This document shows positions 40,364-51,212 of a DNA stretch of 64,000 nucleotides, one piece after another; positions within the stretch are counted from its first letter, which is position 1, and each line of letters starts with the position of its first letter. Under the pieces are notes generated by a model. The model did not search any database, was not told the DNA's origin, and worked only from the letters and a program-made list of their open reading frames with translations. This stretch comes from an uncultured Pelagibacteraceae bacterium (GTDB lineage: Bacteria > Pseudomonadota > Alphaproteobacteria > Pelagibacterales > AG-422-B15): positions 62,001 to 126,000 of the forward strand of contig CACDOH010000003.1 in the NCBI GenBank assembly GCA_902554325.1, in the 5' to 3' direction. Both the position numbers and the translations under genes were made by a program.

Positions 40364-40987
40364 ATGTTTCCAAATGGTCTGACAGAAAAGTACAAAAATT
40401 GGCAAAATGATACCTTTATAAAAAAGAAAGCTCAATTTGAAAGACTCGCTAGAGAAGGGCAATCTCCAAAGTATATTATTATTTCCTGTGTTGACTCAAG
40501 AGTTGATCCAAATTCAATATTCAAATCAGAGCCAGGTGAATTTTTAGTTCATAGAAATATTGCAAATATAGTGCCACCCTATAATTATATAACGGAACAT
40601 AGCGGAACAATTGCAGCTATTGAGTTTGGCATAACTGTCTTAAAGATTGAAAATATAGTTATCATGGGTCATTCAGGCTGTGGTGGCATTAAAAATGGCT
40701 ATAGTATGTGTAAAGAAAATTCCTTCAATACCAATTCATCAATTTCAAACTGGTTAAATCTTCTTAAGCCCTCGTTTGACAAGCTCGCTATCATGAACGA
40801 AGATGAATCAATAAAAAATTTGGAGAAAGTAAGTATTAAAACATCTATTGAAAATCTAAAAAGCTATCCATTTATTCAGGAAAAATTAGATAGTAAGGAA
40901 ATCAATATTTATGGCTCGTGGATAGATATTGGATCGGGTAAAATTCATGCACTTGATTTTGCATCAGGTATCTTTAAGTCAATTTAG
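40364..40987 (+). CDS. beta-class carbonic anhydrase
   Basis: CVDSRVDP, HRNIANIVPPY, MGHSGCGGI zinc-site motifs. Confidence 0.93.
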   Translation: MFPNGLTEKYKNWQNDTFIKKKAQFERLAREGQSPKYIIISCVDSRVDPNSIFKSEPGEFLVHRNIANIVPPYNYITEHSGTIAAIEFGITVLKIENIVIMGHSGCGGIKNGYSMCKENSFNTNSSISNWLNLLKPSFDKLAIMNEDESIKNLEKVSIKTSIENLKSYPFIQEKLDSKEINIYGSWIDIGSGKIHALDFASGIFKSI

Positions 40988-41047
40988 TACAAATAATATA
41001 TTTAAAAGAATAAAAGACTTCTTTATTTTTAGTGATATAAAGTAGCG

Positions 41048-41971
41048 ATGCAAAATGTCGTCTCAATAAAAAAATTATCAAAAACTTATGATAATGATTT
41101 TCAGGCACTCAAAAATATTACCCTAGACATAAAGAAAAACGAAATAATTGCTTTGTTGGGTCCAAATGGTGCTGGAAAAACAACAATGATTAGTATTATA
41201 TGTGGAATTGTTATTCCAACATCCGGCTCAGTAACAGTCGATAATTTTGATATTATAAAAGACTATAGACGTACCAGGTCGCTAATTGGTTTAGTTCCAC
41301 AAGAACTATCATTAGAACAATTTGAGTATGTATTTAACAATGTTTCTTATACACGCGGTTTATATGGAAAGGCTCCCAATCCATCTTTAATTGAAAAAAT
41401 TTTAAAAGATTTAAGCTTATGGGATAAAAGGCACTCTAGAATTAATGAATTATCTGGTGGCATGAAAAGAAGAGTATTAATTGCAAAAGCTCTTTCACAT
41501 GAACCTTCCGTATTATTTCTTGATGAGCCCAGTGCTGGCGTAGACGTTGAATTAAGACAAGAAATGTGGCAAGTAATCAAAGACCTTAGGAATAGCGGTG
41601 TCACAATTATTCTCACAACCCATTACATTGAAGAAGCGGAGGCAATCGCTGACAGAGTTGCTGTTATTAATAAGGGAGAACTTCTGGTAGTTGATAACAC
41701 ATCAGACCTTGTAAAGAGCATGGGTCAAAAAACACTTCTTATTGAATTACACGAGGCTATTCGTACTCTTCCCTCTAAATTAGAAAGATATAATCTAACA
41801 GTTTTAAATAATGGATTGTCAATCAGCTACAATTATGACTCGTCAAGTAAACAAACAGGCATTACATCACTGTTACAAGACATGAAAGAGACTGGATTAA
41901 AATTGAAAGACTTAAATACTGAACAAAGCTCCTTGGAAAATATTTTTGTCGAGTTGGTACGGGAAAATTAA
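41048..41971 (+). CDS. ABC transporter ATP-binding protein (ABC-2 type)
   Basis: GPNGAGKTT, LSGGMKRR, VLFLDEPSAGVD, TTHYIEEAE. Confidence 0.94.
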   Translation: MQNVVSIKKLSKTYDNDFQALKNITLDIKKNEIIALLGPNGAGKTTMISIICGIVIPTSGSVTVDNFDIIKDYRRTRSLIGLVPQELSLEQFEYVFNNVSYTRGLYGKAPNPSLIEKILKDLSLWDKRHSRINELSGGMKRRVLIAKALSHEPSVLFLDEPSAGVDVELRQEMWQVIKDLRNSGVTIILTTHYIEEAEAIADRVAVINKGELLVVDNTSDLVKSMGQKTLLIELHEAIRTLPSKLERYNLTVLNNGLSISYNYDSSSKQTGITSLLQDMKETGLKLKDLNTEQSSLENIFVELVREN

Positions 41972-42732
41972 TGAATTTTTACGCTATAAGAGCAATATAT
42001 TTCCATGAAATGGATAGAATGCGAAGAACAATAGGTCAAAGCATACTTTCGCCTGTTATTTCAACTTCATTATATTTTATTGTATTTGGTTCTGTTATAG
42101 GGGGAATGATACCTGAGCTTGATGGTGTGAGTTATGGATCATTTATAGTACCTGGCCTGCTTATGCTTACTCTTTTGACACAAAGTATTTCAAATTCAGC
42201 ATTTGGAATCTTTTTCCCAAAGTTTACAGGGTCAATTTATGAAGTATTGGCCGCGCCAGTATCATCTTTTGAAATCATTGTTGGATTTGTTGGAGCTAGT
42301 GCAACTAAGTCTCTAATTGTTGGTATAATAATTTTACTTACTGCTAGTTTTTTTGTTGAACTAAAAATTCAATATCCCTTATTGATGCTTTTTCTCCTAA
42401 TTTTAACTTGTCTTACATTTAGTTTGTTTGGATTTTTAATCGGGTTGCTCAGTAATAATTTTGAACAACTTCAAGTTGTTCCTCTAATAATTATTACTCC
42501 ATTAGTTTTTTTAGGGGGAAGTTTATACACGATCGAAATGTTGCCTGAATTTTGGCAAAAAGTTTCATACTTTAATCCTGTTGTGTACCTTATAAATGGA
42601 ATGCGATGGTCGTTTTATGGCGCTTCAGATATTAATATTTTTATAAGTGTAGTGTCGCTTGTGGGATTTTTAATTGCATGCATAGTTGGTGTAGCCATAG
42701 TGATATCTAAGGGCTATGGTACAAAAACGTAG
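41971..42732 (+). CDS. ABC-2 type transporter permease
   Basis: Six TM; YGSFIVPGLLMLTLL, FLGGSLYTIEMLP; coupled to the ATPase (1 nt overlap). Confidence 0.92.
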   Translation: MNFYAIRAIYFHEMDRMRRTIGQSILSPVISTSLYFIVFGSVIGGMIPELDGVSYGSFIVPGLLMLTLLTQSISNSAFGIFFPKFTGSIYEVLAAPVSSFEIIVGFVGASATKSLIVGIIILLTASFFVELKIQYPLLMLFLLILTCLTFSLFGFLIGLLSNNFEQLQVVPLIIITPLVFLGGSLYTIEMLPEFWQKVSYFNPVVYLINGMRWSFYGASDINIFISVVSLVGFLIACIVGVAIVISKGYGTKT

Positions 42733-42757
42733 ACGACTACATCTTAACTTTTATCTT

Positions 42758-44707
42758 TTAATCACGAATCCAAATAGGAGATGACCATGCCATTTCAGTC
42801 ATGGTGGCACTATACTCTTTAGGGGGTTTGCGGCCTGCTCTGATATTGTCATATGTGGTCCACCTACAAGTTGGGTTTTGCAATACTCGAGCATAATAGA
42901 AGGCATTCTGTTCTGGCTTATAATTTGGATCTGTCCACAAAACTTTAAGCTCGTCTGCACCCCGGTCTTGGTCAATCTTGCATGTTGTTAAATCAACATC
43001 TACTTTTAAAGTTTCACATCGCATAGATTTATTGTTTATTTTTCTGTTTTCACTGCAAACAACATCCATCACTTCTTCCATTGTTTCACCGTTTTCAATC
43101 CAACCCTTGATCACTTGTATTTTATCTAAAGGCGCATCAATTGGATCCTTTTTTGCAGTAATATAGAATGAAATATTTTTACCTTCATTATGCTTTATTG
43201 TACTACCCATAGGATTGCCGTCATTATAAGCGGAAGTTAAGGGATCGGATGCTGAAAGAATACTTTCGTTGTAATTGAACCCTCCAAAAAATCTAAGTTC
43301 AATTCGTGTCCCCGTAGTTGCATATACTTCTTTATTTTGCATGGCTTCAAAAAGTTCATCACGATTATTTTCTTTAGCCCAGATTGCTGCAAGTCCTCCC
43401 GGATTATTTACAAATCGAGGAATAAATGCATGCGCATCAGTCCGTGCAAACGCAGGGCCAACAACGCTACTTTCACCTTTAAAATCCCATTCTTCCGTAT
43501 CTCCAGGATTTGCATTATGAGTATCTGAACTTCCAATCACTCCTAAATCTAATGGGTTAAAACCTAAATCTGTCTCAAGTTCTATACCTCGTTTTAAGGC
43601 ATCTCTTACCATTGAAGTAGGTTGAATACATAGAGTATCTCCTTCTTTTTCACATTTAGGATAAATTTGTTCAATATTACATTCTTCATCTGTGCTTCCA
43701 AAGAAAGTACTGCACTCTGAATTTCCTTTGATTTGAAACATTTCAACAAGTGGTTCAACTTTATCTCTCATTGCCCAGTTTGCTTCTGTATACTCAGCAC
43801 CGTCAATCGTCTTATCGGCAAAAGTAACGCCCCAAGATCTATTGCTATTATGAGGTATGGTCATGAACTCACATGGATAATTACAATTTGCCAATAATTT
43901 TTCCCATAAATCTATGGCTGTGTGAGCATCAAAAAGTGAAAATACCCTATCAGGCACTGTATTATTTTTAAAAATAACATTCCGATGATTGTAGCCCCCA
44001 TCTGGTAAAACTGGTGAATATTCATATGCAATAAATGTTGTAAATTTTCCAGGATCGTTATGTCTTTCAGCTGCATTGATAATTTTATTCCAAGTGGACT
44101 TTATAAATTTTTCTTCTTTCTCTTTATCATTGATTGCCTCAGATAAAAAACTGACCGGAGGTCTTTTTACTGCTGTTTCCCGCAGCTCAGCAAAGAATTT
44201 AAAACTTGGAGTTTCTAATCGCTGACACGTATAAACTGACTCTTCTGTAATTTCAGGATCACTACAACTCTCATGTATTCCAAAAGTTTCTGCATGATCA
44301 GTTACTGCTGCAAAATCCAGTGGTCTTGATATTTGCATTGTTTCACCATACATATTCTTAAATGGCATACCTTTCGCAAACTCATAAGATTCATCAACAT
44401 CAAGCCGTGTATTGAATATATAAGCATCAAAGGAAAGGCTTGAGTGAACATGCAAATCCCCAAAATACACATTTTTTAACTCATTCTTTTTCTTATATTT
44501 CTCTTTTTGAAACTCCCATTGTAAAAAAGCATCTTCATTTTGTTGAGCCGCCAAAGCTCTAGCTCTTTCCACATCCTCTTTCGTCATCAATGGCTGATCT
44601 GTCATTACCAAGAGTGGCTTAAGCAATGGCTTTAAGTAAATATATCCTCCAATGAAAATTAAAGACAAAGTTACTGCGATCAAGATTATCCAATTTACTC
44701 TACTCAT
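42758..44707 (-). CDS. DUF3604 domain-containing protein
   Basis: FGDLHVHSSLSFDAYIF, AAVTDHAE, GVIGSSDTHNANPGD; N-terminal TM anchor. Confidence 0.88.
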   Translation of the reverse strand: MSRVNWIILIAVTLSLIFIGGYIYLKPLLKPLLVMTDQPLMTKEDVERARALAAQQNEDAFLQWEFQKEKYKKKNELKNVYFGDLHVHSSLSFDAYIFNTRLDVDESYEFAKGMPFKNMYGETMQISRPLDFAAVTDHAETFGIHESCSDPEITEESVYTCQRLETPSFKFFAELRETAVKRPPVSFLSEAINDKEKEEKFIKSTWNKIINAAERHNDPGKFTTFIAYEYSPVLPDGGYNHRNVIFKNNTVPDRVFSLFDAHTAIDLWEKLLANCNYPCEFMTIPHNSNRSWGVTFADKTIDGAEYTEANWAMRDKVEPLVEMFQIKGNSECSTFFGSTDEECNIEQIYPKCEKEGDTLCIQPTSMVRDALKRGIELETDLGFNPLDLGVIGSSDTHNANPGDTEEWDFKGESSVVGPAFARTDAHAFIPRFVNNPGGLAAIWAKENNRDELFEAMQNKEVYATTGTRIELRFFGGFNYNESILSASDPLTSAYNDGNPMGSTIKHNEGKNISFYITAKKDPIDAPLDKIQVIKGWIENGETMEEVMDVVCSENRKINNKSMRCETLKVDVDLTTCKIDQDRGADELKVLWTDPNYKPEQNAFYYARVLQNPTCRWTTYDNIRAGRKPPKEYSATMTEMAWSSPIWIRD

Positions 44708-44831
44708 ATATTTTAACCCTTACGTACAATAACTTTTGCTGAATTTAATATTAATTAGTAAAGAATAAGAATTGCTCAAAAAAAAGCAATTAATTAATGA
44801 CACTGAGTTTCTCCTCATAAAAAGCTATTAA

Positions 44832-46652
44832 TTAAGATTTTGATTTCCGATATTTTTTTCGTTCAATAGCTGAAAGATAACGTTTTCTGAGTCTTAAATT
44901 ACTTGGGGTAACCTCTAATAATTCATCTTCATTTATATAAGCCATCATTTCTTCAAGAGACATTCGTCGTGGTGGTGTTAATTTTACTGCTTCATCTGTT
45001 CCAGAGGCTCTTACATTTGTAAGCTGCTTTCCTTTCAAAACATTTATTTCAAGATCATTATCTCGACTGTGCTCACCAACAACCATTCCGCCATATACTT
45101 TCGATTGGTGACCAATAAACATTGTCCCACGATCTTGAAGATTGAAAATTGCATAAGCTGCGGCACTGCCAGTATCAGTTGATATTAATGCGCCATATTT
45201 TCGTCCAACAATACTTCCTTTGTAATTATCATATTTATTGAAGAGTCTGTTTATAACTCCTGTTCCTTTAGTATCTGTTAAAAATTTGTTTTGGTATCCT
45301 ATTAAGCCCCTTGATGGAGCTAAGAAAGTTAGTCTCGTCTTGCCTGCTCCAGATGATCGCATGTCTTGCATTTCAGCTTTTCTCTGATTCATTCCATCAA
45401 CTACGGTACTTGTATATTCATCATCAACATCAATGATAACTTCTTCAATAGGCTCAGTTCTTGCCCCATTTTCACTAACTTTATAAAGAACACGTGGACG
45501 TGAGACTGATAGTTCAAATCCTTCTCTTCTCATTTGTTCTATTAAGACACCAATTTGTAGCTCACCTCGCCCACCGATTTCAAAAGCATCTTTCTGATCA
45601 TTCTCTTCAAAAGTAATCGCAACGTTTGTTTCAGCTTCAGCTAAGAGTCTTTCACGAATTAAAGTTGAGGTTACTCTATTTCCATCTGTACCGGCAAATG
45701 GAGAGTCATTAACTGTAATAGTTACTGACATTGTGGGAGGATCAATAGGTGTTGAAATAAGTGGTTCTGTAACTTCAGGATTACATATTGTATCTGCAAC
45801 TGATGTTACAGCTAAACCAGCTATACATATTATATCTCCAGCTGTTACCTGATCAACTGGCACCCTATCCGCCCCTCTGAAGGTAAATAGTTTTGTTAAT
45901 CGTCCCGTTTCTATTTGAGATCCACTAAGATTAATAGATTTTACTTGGTCATTTACTTTTGCTGATCCATTTATTACTCGTCCAATAAGACACCGGCCCA
46001 AGTATGGATCTGCATCAAGTAAAGTTGCTAACATTGCAAAAGGTTTTAATAAATCTACTTGTGGTTCTTCAACGTGGTTTAATATTAGATCTAATAATGG
46101 ATGTAAATTTTCTCGAGGATCTTCTAAATTTTCAACACACCAGCCTTCTCTTCCTGCTGCATACAAGATTGGAAAATCCAACTGTTCTTCACTTGCGTCT
46201 AATGCAACAAATAAATCAAAAACCTCATTTACAACCTCTTCAGATCTAGCATCATGTCTGTCAACTTTATTAATCACAACAATTGGTCTTAAATTCTGGG
46301 CAAGGGCTTTACCTAAAACAAACTTTGTTTGCGGCATTGGTCCTTCGGCAGCATCTGCTAATATTATAACGCCATCAGCCATTCCAAGAACTCGTTCCAC
46401 TTCACCTCCAAAGTCAGCATGTCCAGGAGTGTCAATAATGTTAATACGGACATCTTTCCAAACAATAGAAGTTGGTTTGGCTAAAATTGTAATCCCTCTT
46501 TCCTTTTCGAGATCACCGGAGTCCATTAAACGTTCATCTACGTTCTGATTTTCACGAAACATACCTGTTTGTTTCATTAAAGAGTCAATCAAAGTGGTTT
46601 TGCCATGATCCACGTGAGCAATAATTGCGATGTTTCTTAGTTTTGATGTCAT
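44832..46652 (-). CDS. typA: translational GTPase TypA/BipA
   Basis: IAHVDHGKTTLIDSLMKQTG, DTPGHADFGGEVER; start set at MTSKLRN (46652) rather than the ORF-track start. Confidence 0.96.
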   Translation of the reverse strand: MTSKLRNIAIIAHVDHGKTTLIDSLMKQTGMFRENQNVDERLMDSGDLEKERGITILAKPTSIVWKDVRINIIDTPGHADFGGEVERVLGMADGVIILADAAEGPMPQTKFVLGKALAQNLRPIVVINKVDRHDARSEEVVNEVFDLFVALDASEEQLDFPILYAAGREGWCVENLEDPRENLHPLLDLILNHVEEPQVDLLKPFAMLATLLDADPYLGRCLIGRVINGSAKVNDQVKSINLSGSQIETGRLTKLFTFRGADRVPVDQVTAGDIICIAGLAVTSVADTICNPEVTEPLISTPIDPPTMSVTITVNDSPFAGTDGNRVTSTLIRERLLAEAETNVAITFEENDQKDAFEIGGRGELQIGVLIEQMRREGFELSVSRPRVLYKVSENGARTEPIEEVIIDVDDEYTSTVVDGMNQRKAEMQDMRSSGAGKTRLTFLAPSRGLIGYQNKFLTDTKGTGVINRLFNKYDNYKGSIVGRKYGALISTDTGSAAAYAIFNLQDRGTMFIGHQSKVYGGMVVGEHSRDNDLEINVLKGKQLTNVRASGTDEAVKLTPPRRMSLEEMMAYINEDELLEVTPSNLRLRKRYLSAIERKKYRKSKS

Positions 46653-46720
46653 TGATGAGTGATAAAATAATATTGATTGTCTTCTAATGGGTTTGTCATA
46701 TAAAAACAAGATTTATAGTT

Positions 46721-47143
46721 ATGAAGATGAAATATTTTCTCGTTATATTTGTTAGCATGATTACAACTGTTCAAGCTGAAATCAGTCTTCGACAGTATAA
46801 CGATCAATTCTGTTATGATGGAGATACTTGCTACGTCACAATCAATGGCATGAAGAAAAAAATTAGATTACTTGAATTAGATACCCCTGAAATATCCAAG
46901 CCGAAATGCAATGCTGAACTAGAACTGGGCTTAAAAGCACGTGATTACCTTAATGATCTTATTGCAAATGCATCAACAATTGAATTTAAAACCGAATATC
47001 TAGAAGATTATTTTGGAAGAATATTATCATATTTAATAATTGATGGTGAGGATGCATCAAGTAAGATTGTCAAAAATAAGCTAGGCGTTGTTTATAATCG
47101 CAAACAAAAATATGATTGGTGTCAGGATTTAAAACGTGAATAA
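46721..47143 (+). CDS. thermonuclease (SNase-like) family protein
   Basis: Signal peptide; CYDGDTCYV, IRLLELDTPEI, DYFGRILSYLI. Confidence 0.85.
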   Translation: MKMKYFLVIFVSMITTVQAEISLRQYNDQFCYDGDTCYVTINGMKKKIRLLELDTPEISKPKCNAELELGLKARDYLNDLIANASTIEFKTEYLEDYFGRILSYLIIDGEDASSKIVKNKLGVVYNRKQKYDWCQDLKRE

Positions 47144-47166
47144 AACTATTAAACATAGAGAATAAG

Positions 47167-48957
47167 ATGAAAAAACTACTTTCTCTTATTTTATTAACTT
47201 TCTTACTAATCCAAAATGCTCACGCTGAGGATCTCTCTGATCTAATTAGCCCAGAAACGTTTATTATTGATTATGAGGATTTAAATACTGAACAAATAAA
47301 TTCTTCAATGCAGGCCAAAAAAGATGTGGTTCCAGTTTTAGGGAAAGACTGGATGATTGTGACGGCAAATTCTTACGCTTCTGCAGCAGGAGCTAAAATT
47401 CTTGAGGAAGGCGGAACAGCCGCAGACGCAATGATTGCTGCACAATCAGTTTTAGGGTTAGTAGAGCCAGAATCTTCTGGCCTTGGTGGTGGAAGTTTCT
47501 TAATTTGGTACGACAATAAAACTAATAAAGTTACCACATTAGATGGACGAGAAACTGCACCAAGAACTTCATATACAACTCAGTTTCAAAACGAAAGTGG
47601 AGAGACTAAGAAATTTTTTGATGCTGTAATTGGTGGTCTTTCTGTGGGATCACCGGGTACGCCTGCGTTAATGTTCAAAGCACACGAAAAATGGGGAAAA
47701 ATTAAGTGGTCAAATCTATTTACCACTGCAATAAATCTTGGGGAAAATGGCTTCCCCGTGTCTAAGAAGCTGGCATCATCAATTGAAAGAGACTCGGATA
47801 GATTAAAAAAAAGTAGTCAAACATCTAAATACTTTTTACCTGATGGAAATAATCTTAAATATAAACAAATAGTAACGAATAGAGCTTATGCTGAAACACT
47901 CAAAAAAATTTCTACAGATGGTATTGAAGATTTCTATAAGGGGGAAATTGCTGATGACATTGTAAATACAGTTCAAAACTATTCTGAAAATCCTGGGTAT
48001 CTAGAGAAAAGTGATTTAGAAAATTATAACGTAATAGAACGCGATCCAGTCTGTATAAGTTATAGAGAACATAATGTTTGTGGTATGGGGCCGCCCTCAT
48101 CAGGGGGTGTAGCAGTAGCACAAATATTAAAAATCCTTGAGGAATTTAACTTAAAATCACTTGGCTACGAAGATCCTAAATCATGGCAGGTGATTGGTGA
48201 TGCAAGCCGGTTAGCATTTGCTGATCGAGATAGATATTTAGCAGACAGTGATTTTGTTGATGTTCCCATGAAAGGTTTACTTGATCATGAATATTTAAAA
48301 AAAAGATCTAAGAACATAGAATTAGGAACAAGAACAGAAAATATTGAGGCTGGAAATCCTTCTAAGGAATTTACATACAAATATGCAGATGATAATTCAC
48401 TTGAGCTTCAGTCAACAACTCATATATCAATTTATGATAAATATGGGAACGCATTGTCTATGACTTCTTCAATAGAAAATGCTTTTGGATCAAGATTGTT
48501 AACGGAAAGTGGGTTTCTATTAAACAACCAACTTACAGATTTTTCTTTTCGCGATGAAATTGATGGGAAATTAATTTCCAATAGACTAGAACCAGGTAAA
48601 CGTCCACGATCTTCCATGTCGCCTACAATTGTTCTTAAGAAAGGAAAGCCAATATACATTACCGGATCTCCAGGAGGGAGTAACATTATTGGGTTCGTTG
48701 CAACCTCTCTTATTTCTCTTATTGATTGGGATATGAATGTACAACAATCTGTATCTTTACCCCATGCAATTAATCGATGGGGTAGATATGACATTGAAGA
48801 TGGTCCAAATGCTAACACTCTAAAAGAAGCGCTTTCATCAATGGGCTACGAAACACAATTAAAAAAATACTTTTCAGGAATAAATACCATATATATCGGC
48901 GATAATCTTGAGGGGGGATCAGATCCTCGAAGAGAAGGGATTGCAATTGGAGGGTAA
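47167..48957 (+). CDS. ggt: gamma-glutamyltransferase
   Basis: Signal peptide; LVEPESSGLGGGSFLIWYD, STTHISIYDKYGNALSMTSSIE (catalytic Thr), GSPGGSNI. Confidence 0.93.
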   Translation: MKKLLSLILLTFLLIQNAHAEDLSDLISPETFIIDYEDLNTEQINSSMQAKKDVVPVLGKDWMIVTANSYASAAGAKILEEGGTAADAMIAAQSVLGLVEPESSGLGGGSFLIWYDNKTNKVTTLDGRETAPRTSYTTQFQNESGETKKFFDAVIGGLSVGSPGTPALMFKAHEKWGKIKWSNLFTTAINLGENGFPVSKKLASSIERDSDRLKKSSQTSKYFLPDGNNLKYKQIVTNRAYAETLKKISTDGIEDFYKGEIADDIVNTVQNYSENPGYLEKSDLENYNVIERDPVCISYREHNVCGMGPPSSGGVAVAQILKILEEFNLKSLGYEDPKSWQVIGDASRLAFADRDRYLADSDFVDVPMKGLLDHEYLKKRSKNIELGTRTENIEAGNPSKEFTYKYADDNSLELQSTTHISIYDKYGNALSMTSSIENAFGSRLLTESGFLLNNQLTDFSFRDEIDGKLISNRLEPGKRPRSSMSPTIVLKKGKPIYITGSPGGSNIIGFVATSLISLIDWDMNVQQSVSLPHAINRWGRYDIEDGPNANTLKEALSSMGYETQLKKYFSGINTIYIGDNLEGGSDPRREGIAIGG

Positions 48958-49024
48958 TAAATAAAATAATATTAATCTCAGGACATTACTTTTTTATTAT
49001 AGTAGAATTTTTTGAGGGGATAAG

Positions 49025-50200
49025 ATGGATATACATGAATACCAAGCAAAAAAAATTTTATCTGACTTTGGAATTGGAATCCCAAGGGGAGGTATTGCCT
49101 ATAGTCCTGAAAATGCAGAATATAAGGCAAAAGAAATTGGTGGTTCGCGTTGGGTTGTAAAGGCACAGGTTCATTCAGGCGCAAGAGGTAAAGCTGGCGG
49201 GATAATTATTTGTAACGATGCTTTAGAAGTTGCACGTGCTGCAGATAAGCTACTTGGAAAAAAACTGGTCACCAATCAAACAGGTCCATCAGGGAAAATT
49301 ATCAATAGAGTTTATATAGAGGAAGCCTCTGATATAGAAAGAGAACTTTATTTAGGTCTTGTTTTTGATAGAGGCTCTGAATGTATTATGGTTGTGGCTT
49401 CTACTGAAGGTGGAATGAGTGTTGAAGAAATATCAAATAAAAAACCTGAAACAATAATCAGGTCAAAAATAGAAGCTGCTGTTGGGATTCAGGAGTTTCA
49501 AGCAAGGGAGATCGCATTTAACCTTGGCATTGAAACAGGTCTTATCTCAAGAACAGCTGAGGTTATTGAGGGTTGTTATAGAGCTTTCAGTGAACTTGAT
49601 GCAACTATGGTAGAAGTTAACCCTTTGGTCATCACGAAAGATAAACATGTCTTAGCTTTAGATTGTAAAATGAGTTTTGATAATAATGCATTATTTAGAA
49701 GAAATGATGTTTCTGAATTAAGAGATAAGTCTCAAGAAAACCCAAGTGAGGTATATGCAAGTGATAGAGGTCTAAATTACGTAGGACTTGATGGAAATAT
49801 AGGAAATATTATTAACGGAGCAGGATTGGCAATGGCGTCAATGGATATGATTAAGTCTGCTGGAGGAGAGCCTGCAAACTTTCTTGATATTGGGGGAGGA
49901 GCAACGCCAGAAAAAATTGTAAAAGCTTTCAAGCTTGTTTCATCTGATGAAAAAGTAAAAGTTATTTTAGTGAATATATTCGCTGGCATTAACAGATGCG
50001 ATTGGGTTGCTGAGGGAATAGTCCAAGCACTTCAAACAATAAAAATAGACATGCCCCTTGTAATTAGGTTGGCTGGCACAAATGTTGAAAAGGGCAATAA
50101 AATTTTAAAAGAAAGCAATATTAATTACATTGAAGCCCATTCTCTTAAAGAAGCTGCTTCTAAGGCTGTAGAGGCGTTAAAAAAGATTGAAGTAAAATAA
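49025..50200 (+). CDS. mtkA: malate--CoA ligase (malate thiokinase) beta subunit
   Basis: [15 protein letters not shown]-grasp; [41 protein letters not shown] resemble MtkA rather than SucC. Confidence 0.8.
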   Translation: MDIHEYQAKKILSDFGIGIPRGGIAYSPENAEYKAKEIGGSRWVVKAQVHSGARGKAGGIIICNDALEVARAADKLLGKKLVTNQTGPSGKIINRVYIEEASDIERELYLGLVFDRGSECIMVVASTEGGMSVEEISNKKPETIIRSKIEAAVGIQEFQAREIAFNLGIETGLISRTAEVIEGCYRAFSELDATMVEVNPLVITKDKHVLALDCKMSFDNNALFRRNDVSELRDKSQENPSEVYASDRGLNYVGLDGNIGNIINGAGLAMASMDMIKSAGGEPANFLDIGGGATPEKIVKAFKLVSSDEKVKVILVNIFAGINRCDWVAEGIVQALQTIKIDMPLVIRLAGTNVEKGNKILKESNINYIEAHSLKEAASKAVEALKKIEVK

Positions 50201-51084
50201 TGTCTATATTGATTGATGAACATACTAAAATAATTGTCCAGGGCTTCACTGGTAAAATAGGAAGTTTTCATGCGCAAGAAATGATTGATTACGGATCTAA
50301 CGTTGTTGGAGGTGTTACTCCTGGCAAAGGGGGAACAACACATCTCGGCCTTCCTGTTTTCAATACCGTTAAAGATGCAGTAAAAGAAACAGATGCTGAA
50401 GCAAGTATCTTATTTGTTCCACCAAGTTATGCTGCTGACTCTGCTATGGAAGCAGCTGATGCAGGTATCAAAGTATGTGTTGCGATAACTGACGGAATAC
50501 CCTCTCACGACATGATTAAAGTGAAGAGATATATGCGAAGATATGCAAAATCTGAAAAAATGACGATGATTGGTCCTAACTGCGCAGGTATAATTAGCCC
50601 CGGCAAATCAATGCTGGGCATAATGCCAGGACATATTTATAAAAAAGGAAATGTTGGCATTGTTGGCCGATCAGGAACACTGGGCTATGAAGCCGCATCA
50701 CAAATGAAAGAGCTGGATATTGGTGTTTCAACTAGCGTAGGCATTGGCGGAGATCCGATTAATGGAAGTTCGTTCAGGGATGTACTAGCTCGGTTTGAAG
50801 AAGATCCTGATACAGATATTATATTAATGATTGGAGAAATTGGTGGACCTCAAGAAGTAGATGCAGGTAAATTTGCAAAAGAAAATATGAAAAAACCAGT
50901 AGTCGCATATATTGCAGGGCTAACTGCCCCAAAAGGTAGAGTAATGGGTCATGCTGGTGCTATTGTTTCTGCATATGGAGAAAGTGCAGTTGAAAAAGTC
51001 GAACTCTTAAAGGAGTCTGGTGTTACTATATCAAAGAACCCATCAGTAATTGGGGATACCATAAAGTCTGTTTTAAAAGGATAA
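50200..51084 (+). CDS. mtkB: malate--CoA ligase (malate thiokinase) alpha subunit
   Basis: [74 protein letters not shown]. Confidence 0.82.
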   Translation: MSILIDEHTKIIVQGFTGKIGSFHAQEMIDYGSNVVGGVTPGKGGTTHLGLPVFNTVKDAVKETDAEASILFVPPSYAADSAMEAADAGIKVCVAITDGIPSHDMIKVKRYMRRYAKSEKMTMIGPNCAGIISPGKSMLGIMPGHIYKKGNVGIVGRSGTLGYEAASQMKELDIGVSTSVGIGGDPINGSSFRDVLARFEEDPDTDIILMIGEIGGPQEVDAGKFAKENMKKPVVAYIAGLTAPKGRVMGHAGAIVSAYGESAVEKVELLKESGVTISKNPSVIGDTIKSVLKG

Positions 51085-51105
51085 ATCTGATTAACAATTA
51101 AATTT

Positions 51106-51179
51106 GCCCCCATAGCACAATGGTAGTGCAACGCATTGGTAATGCGTAGATACCTGGTCAGTACAGGTTGGGGGCACCA
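51106..51179 (+). tRNA. tRNA-Thr (GGT)
   Basis: GCCCCCATAGCACAATGGTAGTGCAACGCATTGGTAATGCGTAGATACCTGGTCAGTACAGGTTGGGGGCACCA; all four stems pair, encoded CCA; atypical T-loop GTCAGTA. Confidence 0.85.
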
Positions 51180-51212
51180 TAAAAATAAAAAAATATTAAT
51201 AGCATAAAAAAA

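Noticed and set aside
40250-40462. 70-aa minus-strand ORF overlapping the carbonic anhydrase start
   Set aside because: Overlaps the conserved N-terminus of the carbonic anhydrase; no homology seen
46653-46709. N-terminal extension of TypA in the ORF track
   Set aside because: Conserved TypA starts at MTSKLRN; the extra 19 aa are not family-like
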